The position numbers were made by a program, and so were the translations under genes. The notes beneath the pieces were generated by a model, which saw only the letters and a program-made list of their open reading frames with translations, had not been told where the DNA came from and made no database searches. Source: JAITWN01 sp964384095 (GTDB taxonomy: Bacteria > Pseudomonadota > Gammaproteobacteria > SZUA-140). Taken from it: a stretch of 9,840 bases of DNA. Numbering within the stretch: position 1 is the stretch's first letter; each line of letters begins with the position of its first letter. The DNA is taken from the NCBI GenBank assembly GCA_964384095.1, contig CAYLKC010000071.1, forward strand, positions 1 to 9,840. Direction: 5' to 3'. This document shows, piece after piece, positions 1-6,460 of the stretch.

Positions 1-808
1 AGACCAGCTTGTCATACTGTCCATCGAGATCCCGGTAGTCCTGCATCAGCACGGTGACGCGGTCCGACAAGCCGGCCGCGGCGACGCGCTCGACCGCGAG
101 CGCATGCTGTTCCCGGGAGATCGTCGTGGTGGTGACACGGCAGCCGTGCTCGCGCGCCGCGTGGATCGCGAGCCCGCCCCAGCCGGTGCCGATTTCCAGC
201 AGATGGTCGCCGGGTCCGAGTTCGAGCTTGCGGCAGATCTGATCGAGGCGATGCAGCTGCGCGCTGTGGAGATCCATCGATTCGTCCGCGTAGATCGCGC
301 TCGAGTACATCATCGTTTCATCCAGCATCAGAGAGAACAGGTCATTGCCGAGATCGTAATGCGCCGAGATGTTTCGCCGCGAACCGCGGCGCGTATTGCG
401 GTTCAGCCAGTGCAGCAGGCTGCGCACCGGCAGGTTCAGCGCCGCGATTCCGCCGTCGAGACCCGAGAGGAAGTCCTGGTTCCGCAGCGCGATCCGCACC
501 AGCGCGGTCAGATCGTCGGTACTCCAGTGCCCGGCCATCCAGGCTTCGCCGGCGCCGATCGATCCCCCGTAGGCAATATCGCTGTAGAAGCGCGGATCGT
601 GGACATGGATCGTCGCGCTGAGCGGGCATTGCGTCCCGATCTGTCCGAAAGACTGGCTCGCGCCGTTCTCCTCGATCACGATACGACCGGCCCGCAGTTG
701 CTGCAGACGCGAAAGGATGATCCTGCGGGCCAGGGCGTCGAGCAGACCGCCGCGTGGAGGATTGCCGTCAATCGCCTGGGCGGATGAATGGTTGGATGTC
801 GATTTCAT
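1..808 (-). CDS. Cfa-family SAM-dependent fatty-acyl-phospholipid methyltransferase (3' end outside window)
   Basis: SAM-dependent enzyme of the cyclopropane-fatty-acid synthase family (COG2230), which modifies unsaturated acyl chains of membrane phospholipids. The first 269 residues are visible and the C-terminal part lies beyond the left edge. Residues 148-173 hold the family segment ISAHYDLGNDLF followed by MMYSSAIY. Residues 203-212 (LLEIGTGWGG) are the SAM-binding glycine loop. E. coli Cfa has YSC at the segment matching YSS here (Ser170), so the cysteine that contributes to the bicarbonate site is replaced. A ~110-residue N-terminal extension with GxGEAWMAGHW is normal for long Cfa proteins. 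The start ATG at 808-806 overlaps the TGA of the DUF1365 gene (ATGA), so translation is coupled. The neighbours suggest a role in methylated or furan fatty acid formation, not plain cyclopropanation. The family is certain; the exact product is inferred. Confidence 0.9.
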   Translation of the reverse strand, partial: MKSTSNHSSAQAIDGNPPRGGLLDALARRIILSRLQQLRAGRIVIEENGASQSFGQIGTQCPLSATIHVHDPRFYSDIAYGGSIGAGEAWMAGHWSTDDLTALVRIALRNQDFLSGLDGGIAALNLPVRSLLHWLNRNTRRGSRRNISAHYDLGNDLFSLMLDETMMYSSAIYADESMDLHSAQLHRLDQICRKLELGPGDHLLEIGTGWGGLAIHAAREHGCRVTTTTISREQHALAVERVAAAGLSDRVTVLMQDYRDLDGQYDKLV

Positions 809-1599
809 GGGTGCCTCGTCTTGCCGACGTCTCCGTGTGGTGTGCCGGTCGAATCCGGGTGGGGGTAAAAGGGCGTGCGCTTCAGCCACAGGCGCAACGC
901 CTGCCAGTAGATCGCCGTGACGACGCGGAGCGGCATCAGCGGGTAACGGGCCAGCGCGCGGGCGCAGTGCAGGGCGTCGACGGGCCGGCGTTCCAGGGCC
1001 AGCGTCGCGTCGAACAGCTTGCCGTTGGCGTCATGGTTCTCCATGTGCACGGACAAGCGCTCGCCCGGCAACAGGAAGCGCCAGTCATAACGCAGGTCCA
1101 TCGGCATGAACGGCGAGATATGAAAGTCCTTGGCCAGTTCGAAGCGCAACAGCGGCGAGGAGGGCGCGGCGCTGGCCGGCCGCTCGAGGACGTAGGCATG
1201 GCGCTGGCCCCACGGCGTGTTGGTGACCTCGGCGACGATGGCAATCACTTCGCGATCTTCGCTGTCGTAACAGAAGTAGAAGCTGACCGGGTTGAAGACA
1301 TGGCCGAAATGGCGCAGATGGGTCAGCAGGCGCACCGGGCCGTCGGCGGCCAGGCCGGTCGCCTCGCGTACCCGCGCGCTGACCGCCGCCTTCAGCGGGG
1401 TGGCGGGGTCGCCGAGATAGTCCTCGCGACGGAAGCGCACCGGCGCCGGCCGCTGCGTCGACCACAGCCAGCGCCCTGCGAACACCCGGTCGAGTTCATC
1501 GAGGTCGAGAAAGGCGTAACACACGCGATACTCGAACGCGTGCGGGCGCGGGGTGAAACGCCGGTGCCTAAGCCGACCTTCGTACAGGCAGCTGTTCAT
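805..1599 (-). CDS. DUF1365 family protein
   Basis: 264-residue protein of the DUF1365 family, which has no settled biochemical activity. It is recognised by the N-terminus MNSCLYEGRLRHRRF, FNPVSFYFCY (about 102-111), EVTNTPWGQRHAYV (124-137), KDFHISPFMPMD (157-168) and the C-terminal YWQALRLWLK...FYPHP (231-247). No signal peptide and no clear membrane span are visible. DUF1365 genes are nearly always beside a COG2907 FAD oxidoreductase and a Cfa-like methyltransferase, exactly as here. In Rhodobacter sphaeroides a homologue lies in the RpoE/ChrR regulon and has been linked to furan fatty acid accumulation. The ATG at 1599 was chosen because it gives the family N-terminus and has AGGAA eight bases upstream (1612-1608). 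It overlaps the end of the FAD gene by 32 nt. The frame stays open upstream to 1767, but that stretch is low-complexity Arg/Ser shadow of the FAD gene. Confidence 0.92.
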   Translation of the reverse strand: MNSCLYEGRLRHRRFTPRPHAFEYRVCYAFLDLDELDRVFAGRWLWSTQRPAPVRFRREDYLGDPATPLKAAVSARVREATGLAADGPVRLLTHLRHFGHVFNPVSFYFCYDSEDREVIAIVAEVTNTPWGQRHAYVLERPASAAPSSPLLRFELAKDFHISPFMPMDLRYDWRFLLPGERLSVHMENHDANGKLFDATLALERRPVDALHCARALARYPLMPLRVVTAIYWQALRLWLKRTPFYPHPDSTGTPHGDVGKTRHP

Positions 1600-2848
1600 C
1601 GATGCGATTCCTGAATTTGTCGACCGCGTCGAGGGCGCTGACGACGCCGTCCTCGTGAAAGCCGTTGCGCCAGTAGGCCCCGCAATACCAGGTATTGCGG
1701 ATGCCGTCGATCTCCTCCTTGCGGCGCTGCGCCGCGACTGCGGACGGGGTGAAGACCGGATGCTCATAGATCATCGTGCGCAAGACGCGGGCCGGGTCGA
1801 TGGCGGCGCTGTTGTTGAGCGTGACGCAGAACTGGACCGGGGCCTCGAGGCCCTGCAGGATGTTCATGTTGTAGCTGACCGCGACCCGGCCGTGGCCTTC
1901 CGGCAGGATGTGATAGTTCCATGCCGCCCAGGCGGCGCGACGGCGCGGCAGCACGTTGGCATCGACATGCAGCACCGCCTCATTGCGCTGATAGGGGATC
2001 GCGCCGAGGATCGCGCGCTCCTCGCGGGTCGGCTCGTCGAGCATGCGCAGGGCCTGGTCGCTGTGCGTCGCGATGAAGACATGATCGAAGGTCTCCGGCG
2101 CGTGGCCGCGGGCGCGTACGATGACCTTGCCGCCGCGGCGCGCGATGCCCTCGACCGGCGCGCCGGTGCGGATGCGGTCGGCGAATGGCGCGACCAGCCG
2201 GCGGACATACTCCCGCGAGCCGCCCCGTATCACCTGCCACTGCGGTTGATCGAAGACGCTCAGCAACCCGTGATTGTCGAAGAAGCGGATGACGAAGCGG
2301 GCGGGGAATCGCTGCATGTCGTCGGGACTGGCCGACCAGATCGCCGCGCCCATCGGCACCAGGTAGTGTTCGATGAAGCGGCGACCATAGGCGCCCGCGG
2401 CCAGAAAATCGCCCAGACTGATGTCATTGTCGTCGCTGTCCAGCAGCGCGGGCGCTTCGCGGTTGAAGCGCAGGATATCGCGCAACATGCCCCAGAAGCC
2501 CGGGCGGATGAGATTCCCGCGCTGGGCGAACAGGGCATTGAACCCGGCGCCGCAGTATTCGAGGCCGCTCTGCTCGCACTTGACGCTGAAACTCATCGGC
2601 GAGGGTTGGATTGCAACGTCGAGCGAGCGCAACAGGCGCGTGAATTCAGGATAGGTCCGGTGATTGAAGACGATGAATCCGGTGTCGATTGCATAGGAGC
2701 GGCCTTCCCATTCGATGTCGTGGGTGTGGCTGTGGCCGCCGATGTATGTCGCGGCCTCGAACAGCGTGACGTCATGCGCGCGATGCAGTTCGGCCACAGC
2801 GACATTGCCGGAGATCCCGCCGCCGATGACCGCGATCCTGAGCCTCAT
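1568..2848 (-). CDS. FAD-dependent oxidoreductase, COG2907 / amine-oxidase-like
   Basis: 426-residue flavoprotein. A dinucleotide-binding GxGxxG is at residues 9-14 (GGGISG) with an acidic residue at 31 (LFEA), then GGHS at 37-40 and DTGFIVFN at 55-62. The C-terminal segment YCGAYW...GFHEDG (about 388-401) is typical of the FAD-closing motif in COG2907 predicted NAD/FAD proteins. No signal peptide is seen, so it is probably cytoplasmic or peripheral to the inner membrane. Homologues sit in light- and singlet-oxygen-induced lipid clusters, and an acyl-chain desaturation or oxidation role (as in furan fatty acid formation) is a reasonable inference. I do not assign a specific Ufa name. The start ATG at 2848 overlaps the lipocalin stop (ATGA). 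An upstream in-frame ATG at 2875 would add nine residues ahead of the Rossmann strand and is less likely. The stop is TAG at 1570-1568. Confidence 0.92.
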   Translation of the reverse strand: MRLRIAVIGGGISGNVAVAELHRAHDVTLFEAATYIGGHSHTHDIEWEGRSYAIDTGFIVFNHRTYPEFTRLLRSLDVAIQPSPMSFSVKCEQSGLEYCGAGFNALFAQRGNLIRPGFWGMLRDILRFNREAPALLDSDDNDISLGDFLAAGAYGRRFIEHYLVPMGAAIWSASPDDMQRFPARFVIRFFDNHGLLSVFDQPQWQVIRGGSREYVRRLVAPFADRIRTGAPVEGIARRGGKVIVRARGHAPETFDHVFIATHSDQALRMLDEPTREERAILGAIPYQRNEAVLHVDANVLPRRRAAWAAWNYHILPEGHGRVAVSYNMNILQGLEAPVQFCVTLNNSAAIDPARVLRTMIYEHPVFTPSAVAAQRRKEEIDGIRNTWYCGAYWRNGFHEDGVVSALDAVDKFRNRIDEQLPVRRSA

Positions 2849-3405
2849 GGCGTGCCCTCCGCCGGGGCATCCCACTGCTGGGGTACCTGCTGGATCAGGT
2901 GGGTGTCATAACCGATGTCATTGAGGAACACGATCATCTCCTCGTAGATCTCGTCCGGGATCGACGGCTCGCGCGCCATGATCCAGACATAGTCGCGTTT
3001 TGCGCGTCCGATGATCGTGTGGCGATAGTCATCGTCTAGCCAGATCACGCGGAAATCGGCCTTGATCGGCCAGATGAATTGCATGCCCCACAGGGCGTTG
3101 GTCTCCGTGTCCTGGACGAAGCCGGTCGGGCGGAAGGTGCGCAGCTTGCCGTCGAATCCGCCGGCGAGAAAGGTGAAGGTCGTCGCGATCGTGCCATCGT
3201 CGTTCAGCCGGTAGGACTCGATCGCGTTGTGGGCACCCCGTTCGAGGAAGGTCGGAATGTTCGCGATCACGTACCAGTCGCCCATGAAGCGATCGAGATC
3301 GACGTGATCGACGGTCTGCATCGGCGGCACCGCGGCGCACGCCGTCAGCGCGAGCAGCAGCGGACTCATGAGTATCTTTGGCAACCGTTCCATGACAATC
3401 CTCAT
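2845..3405 (-). CDS. blc: Blc-type lipocalin, outer-membrane lipoprotein
   Basis: 186-residue bacterial lipocalin. The N-terminus MRIVMERLPKILMS precedes a hydrophobic run ending in the lipobox LTAC, with the lipidated Cys at residue 23. Residue +2 is Ala, which favours outer-membrane sorting over inner-membrane retention. The lipocalin signature is DRFMGDWYVIANIP (38-51; G-x-W at 42-44) and the C-terminal block YVWIMAREPSIPDE (139-152) matches the Blc pattern. Blc proteins bind fatty acids or lysophospholipids at the outer membrane, so this one may store, repair or move the modified acyl lipids made by its neighbours (inference). The start at 3405 is favoured because it overlaps the upstream stop as ATGA. 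An internal ATG at 3393 would also give a working signal peptide, four residues shorter. It overlaps the downstream FAD gene by 4 nt. Confidence 0.9.
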   Translation of the reverse strand: MRIVMERLPKILMSPLLLALTACAAVPPMQTVDHVDLDRFMGDWYVIANIPTFLERGAHNAIESYRLNDDGTIATTFTFLAGGFDGKLRTFRPTGFVQDTETNALWGMQFIWPIKADFRVIWLDDDYRHTIIGRAKRDYVWIMAREPSIPDEIYEEMIVFLNDIGYDTHLIQQVPQQWDAPAEGTP

Positions 3406-4040
3406 TCGATGCGATAGCGCAGGCGCGCGCCATTTTCGGTGGTGGATTCCAGCGCCAGCCATTCGCGCCGGGGGGAGTACCAGAGATCGATGCCGATATC
3501 GCCGCTGACCAGGCGGTAGCGATCGGCCTCGACCTCTATGCCGCGTACGGGTACGCTGTCGGGGCCGAGCGATTCGACCCGGATGTCCATGTATTCGCCA
3601 TTCTGGGCATTCAGCAGCCGCGTGGCCTCGAGGATCCGCGGATCCCAGTACGCGAAACTCTGCACGCAGGATGGCAGCGAAGTTTCTCCCTCGGGCGTTC
3701 TCAGCACGAACTCATGTACGCTGCGTTCGCCGTCGACGGCAATGCGGTCGCCATTGTCGTCGGTGCGGGCGCTGATGCGTTGCAGGCAACCGTTCTTCCA
3801 TTCCTCGCGGTTGTCATGGCGGTAGGCGTAGACGGTCAGGAATAGCAGGCGCACGCGAAAATCCGCGCTGATGTCGATGACGCTGCGGCCCGCTTCCTGC
3901 TGCACGGTGAAGCGATGGGTGCCGATCGGCCGGTCGTCGAGGTAGACGGTGAAATCCCACTCACCGGCGCCAGCCACCAGCAGACCCGGCGCCAGCAGGG
4001 CCAGCAAGGCGGCAAGCCGGAGGCCAGGGCGGGCGGTCAT
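3402..4040 (-). CDS. exported DUF6134-like protein
   Basis: 212-residue exported protein. The first ~25 residues form a signal peptide (basic RPGLR, long Ala/Leu core, AGA before GEWDF), with no lipobox cysteine, so the product is expected to be free in the periplasm. The mature part opens with WDFTVYLDDRPIGTHRF, alternates polar and hydrophobic residues as a beta-rich fold would, and has two cysteines (85 and 125) that could pair. I place it in the DUF6134 family from the opening motif; no reaction is known. It lies between a DUF1295 membrane protein and a lipocalin, each joined by an ATGA overlap, which points to work in the same envelope-lipid pathway. The ATG at 4040 is chosen for the overlap and because it begins the signal peptide. 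The open frame further upstream is a shadow of the DUF1295 gene. Confidence 0.82.
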   Translation of the reverse strand: MTARPGLRLAALLALLAPGLLVAGAGEWDFTVYLDDRPIGTHRFTVQQEAGRSVIDISADFRVRLLFLTVYAYRHDNREEWKNGCLQRISARTDDNGDRIAVDGERSVHEFVLRTPEGETSLPSCVQSFAYWDPRILEATRLLNAQNGEYMDIRVESLGPDSVPVRGIEVEADRYRLVSGDIGIDLWYSPRREWLALESTTENGARLRYRIE

Positions 4041-4831
4041 GCGCCGGACTCCGGCGCGGGCCGCGGCGCGGACTTGCGCGGCGGCCCAGGAACGAAGGCG
4101 TTGGTGCGTTCGATATAGTCGCGATAGTCGGGACGACGTTCGGCGATATCGCTCTCGAGCAGCGCCACGCCGGAGAAGCGCAGCAGCAACCAGGTCATCA
4201 GCAGCGGCGAAAAGACCGTCCACCAGCCGCCCGCCGGCAGCGCCAGCAGCCAGAACGACCACCATACCAGGCATTCGCCAAAATAATTCGGATGCCGGCT
4301 GTAGCGCCACAGGCCGCGGTCCATGACCTTGCCCGCGTTGGCCGGGTCGGCGCGAAAGCGTGCGAGCTGGACGTCGGCGATGGACTCGAATAAAAAACCG
4401 GCCGTAAACAGCATGACTGCGAGGCCGGCCGACCAGTACATGACATGTGGCTGGCCGATGGCCAGACCCAAGGGCGACGAAATGATCCATGCCAGCGCGG
4501 TCTGAAACCCGAAGATGATGAACAGGCTCTTGATGCCGAAGTTCGGCGAGTACCTGCGGCGGATGTCGGCATAGCGACGGTCCTCTCCGCGGCCGTGGTT
4601 GCGCGCGAGGATGTGCGCCGCGAGACGGATGGCCCACAGACCGACCAGTGCGGTGATCAGCGCGCCGCCCGCGGATGGCGAGTCGATGAAGTGGACGACG
4701 GCCGCGGCCAGCAGGAGCAGCGGCCACAACACATCAACGACGCTGGCATCGCGGCGGTAGAGGCTGATCAGCCAGGTCGCGAACGCCATCGCGAGCATCA
4801 GGGCGAGCGCCGTCAGCGAGGCGGCCATCAT
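4037..4831 (-). CDS. DUF1295 integral membrane protein (steroid 5-alpha-reductase / isoprenylcysteine methyltransferase-like)
   Basis: 264-residue polytopic membrane protein of the DUF1295 family, in the fold group of steroid 5-alpha-reductases and isoprenylcysteine carboxyl methyltransferases. Hydrophobic spans lie near residues 5-23, 33-49, 57-73, 101-120, 131-150, 186-200 and 204-222. The conserved block GLWRYSRHPNYFGE (173-186) and the C-terminal ESDIAERRPDYRDYIERTNAF (226-246) are the family hallmarks and correspond to the cofactor-binding region of the group. It could reduce or methylate a lipid substrate inside the membrane; which one cannot be told from sequence. The start is ATG at 4831, the first of two adjacent ATGs, which overlaps the DUF2878 stop as ATGA. 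The downstream DUF6134-like gene overlaps by 4 nt. The last ~15 residues are a Pro/Arg/Ala tail with no visible function. Confidence 0.9.
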   Translation of the reverse strand: MMAASLTALALMLAMAFATWLISLYRRDASVVDVLWPLLLLAAAVVHFIDSPSAGGALITALVGLWAIRLAAHILARNHGRGEDRRYADIRRRYSPNFGIKSLFIIFGFQTALAWIISSPLGLAIGQPHVMYWSAGLAVMLFTAGFLFESIADVQLARFRADPANAGKVMDRGLWRYSRHPNYFGECLVWWSFWLLALPAGGWWTVFSPLLMTWLLLRFSGVALLESDIAERRPDYRDYIERTNAFVPGPPRKSAPRPAPESGA

Positions 4832-5382
4832 GCAGTCCTCGTCCTTGTCCGCGCCGGCGCCGGGTCGAAGCCGTCGAGGCGTCGCGCCAGCGCGAGCAGC
4901 GCCGGCGTCAGTACCGCCCAGCCTGCCGCCAGCACGGCGAGCGTCGTGGTCATGTCCGCGATCTCGACCGCGCCGAGCCGGTGTCCCGCGTAGAACGCGA
5001 GCGGACCGCCCAGCGCGCCGAACAGCGCGGCGAGGGCGGTGCGGTCGCGCAGCCAGCGCAGCGACACATTCATCGTGGTCGCGAATATCGCCCACAGGGC
5101 GAGGATCCAGTAGGGGGCCAGCCAGGGCGCGATCATCCCGGACGGATAGCGCAACCAGCCGAAGGCGACGAGCAGGCTGTCCCACAGCGCGCCGAGGATG
5201 ACCGCGGCGCCGATCAGCGCGAGCTCGGCATGCCGGCGCGGCGCCAACCACAGGTGGATGGCGATGACGGCAACGGCCGACAGCGCGCCGAACCAGGGCG
5301 CCAGCGCCGCCGCGCTCAACACGCAGGCGAACCAGCCATACTGGAACAGCACGAAGTTGGCGAGCATGCGCAGAGAAGGCAT
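4828..5382 (-). CDS. DUF2878 family membrane protein
   Basis: 184-residue, strongly hydrophobic protein with about five predicted spans: near residues 8-28, 30-45, 53-75, 83-103 and 116-133, plus 147-165. NFVLFQYGWFACVLSA at the N-terminus and the ALWDSLLVAFGWLRYPSG segment (65-82) fit the DUF2878 family as I know it. Function is unknown. Members recur in the singlet-oxygen/light-linked lipid clusters with Cfa-like enzymes and DUF1295. The C-terminus is a short RTRTRTA repeat from a CG-rich stretch and probably has no structural meaning. The ATG at 5382 is chosen because GGGAG lies upstream and because it follows the methyltransferase stop by only 3 nt. ATG 5367, five codons in, is the alternative. 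It overlaps the DUF1295 gene by 4 nt. Confidence 0.85.
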   Translation of the reverse strand: MPSLRMLANFVLFQYGWFACVLSAAALAPWFGALSAVAVIAIHLWLAPRRHAELALIGAAVILGALWDSLLVAFGWLRYPSGMIAPWLAPYWILALWAIFATTMNVSLRWLRDRTALAALFGALGGPLAFYAGHRLGAVEIADMTTTLAVLAAGWAVLTPALLALARRLDGFDPAPARTRTRTA

Positions 5383-5385
5383 CGA

Positions 5386-6435
5386 TCAGGTCTCCCGCTT
5401 GACGAAACGGTAGTGGCTGACTCCCCACTCACGGCCATCGTCGTAGCCGAAGAGCTCGGCGCAGGCCATGAAGAAGATGCGCCAGCGTGTCCACCATTGC
5501 CTGGCATCGTCGCCGTAGGTCGAAAGCATCAGCGGCCACAGGCGCTCGCGGGCGGCGTCCATGTTGGCGAGCCAGGCGTTGGCGGTCTTTTCGTAATGCC
5601 CGCCGTCCAGCCGCCAGCGTTCCTCGAGCACGAGGTCCTGCTGGAAGCGGAGCGGCAGGTCGTCGCTCGGCATCATCCCGCCGCTGAAGAAATGACGGCT
5701 CATCCAGTCGGAAGGACCTGCCTCCTCGAACAGGTAGGGTGTCTGGCGATGCGCGAAGACATGCATGAAGAACTTGCCGCCGGGCTTGAGCCAGCGCGCG
5801 ATGTCACGGTACAGCCGTCTCCAGTTGCGCATGTGCTCGAACATCTCGACCGAGACGACGCGATCGTAACGGCCTGGCGCCTGGTCGAACTCGTTCATGT
5901 CGTAGGTGATGACGCGGATGTTGTGCAGTCCGCGCACCCAGGCCTCGGCGAGGATGTGGTCGCGCTGCGAGTGCGAGTTCGATACCGCGGTGATGCGGCT
6001 GCGCGGATAGCGGCGCGCCATCCACAGCGTCAGTGAGCCCCAGCCGCAGCCGAGTTCGAGGATCTGCTGACCGTCGCTCAACTCGGCGCGACGGCAGGTC
6101 TCCATGAGCGCAAGCGACTCGGCCTCGTCGAGCCCCGAGGTCCCCGCGGGCCAGTAGCCGCAGCTGTACTTGCGGTGGCGTCCCAGCACGGTAGTGAAGA
6201 AACCGGCCGGCACTTCATAGTGCTGTTCGTTGGCCTTGTCCGGGACCAGCGCGACCGGCGCCGTGTCCATCGCTGCGACGAAGGCATCGAGGGTGGCCGC
6301 GGCCTTTGCGGGATCATCACAACGGATTTCGCGCAGGCGCTGACGCAGCAGGTGGCGGATGCCTCTGCGGGTCAGGCGGTCGGGGAGATACCCCTGTTCG
6401 GTCAGTTCGACGGCGAGGCGTTCGGCGGCTTGCAT
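5386..6435 (-). CDS. SAM-dependent methyltransferase, Cfa / coclaurine N-methyltransferase-like
   Basis: 349-residue class I methyltransferase related to Cfa and, more closely, to plant coclaurine N-methyltransferase-type proteins. The pattern is HYEVPAGFFTTVLG (72-85) followed by KYSCGYW (89-95), then the SAM loop ILELGCGWGSL (125-135), VVSVEMFEHM (193-202), WLKPGGKFFMHVF (215-227) and HFFSGGMMPSDDLP (248-261). It therefore keeps the YSC cysteine (Cys92) that the other methyltransferase in this operon lacks. Proteins of this kind accompany COG2907 FAD enzymes in bacterial lipid clusters. One homologous SAM enzyme, UfaM of Rhodopseudomonas palustris, methylates monomethyl to dimethyl furan fatty acids, but orthology is not shown here. 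It is the first enzyme gene after the regulator, 25 nt away, with a strong AAAGGAG eight bases before the ATG. Full length, no defects. Confidence 0.9.
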   Translation of the reverse strand: MQAAERLAVELTEQGYLPDRLTRRGIRHLLRQRLREIRCDDPAKAAATLDAFVAAMDTAPVALVPDKANEQHYEVPAGFFTTVLGRHRKYSCGYWPAGTSGLDEAESLALMETCRRAELSDGQQILELGCGWGSLTLWMARRYPRSRITAVSNSHSQRDHILAEAWVRGLHNIRVITYDMNEFDQAPGRYDRVVSVEMFEHMRNWRRLYRDIARWLKPGGKFFMHVFAHRQTPYLFEEAGPSDWMSRHFFSGGMMPSDDLPLRFQQDLVLEERWRLDGGHYEKTANAWLANMDAARERLWPLMLSTYGDDARQWWTRWRIFFMACAELFGYDDGREWGVSHYRFVKRET

Positions 6436-6443
6436 GGCGGTGA

Positions 6444-6450
6444 CTCCTTT
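6444..6450 (-). promoter_or_regulatory. Strong Shine-Dalgarno of the Cfa/CNMT-like gene
   Basis: AAAGGAG on the minus strand, eight bases before the ATG at 6435. It is the strongest ribosome-binding site in the operon. It gives the first enzyme independent initiation after the regulator, while most genes downstream rely on stop-start overlap. Confidence 0.75.
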
Positions 6451-6460
6451 CGTTCCGTCC

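Noticed and set aside
754..1614. 286-residue plus-strand open frame opposite the DUF1365 gene
   Set aside because: Shadow of a well-recognised DUF1365 gene; composition is low-complexity and no start signal or motif supports it.
1553..2911. 452-residue plus-strand open frame opposite the FAD oxidoreductase gene
   Set aside because: It is antisense to a gene with clear FAD motifs. The translation is Arg/Ala/Asp-rich without recognisable domains, typical of the mirrored frame in GC-rich DNA.
4041..5428. Long N-terminal extensions of the DUF6134-like and DUF1295 frames
   Set aside because: The open frames continue upstream through neighbouring genes, but the extra sequence is Arg/Pro-rich shadow. 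ATGA overlaps and the signal peptide or first membrane span mark the true starts.
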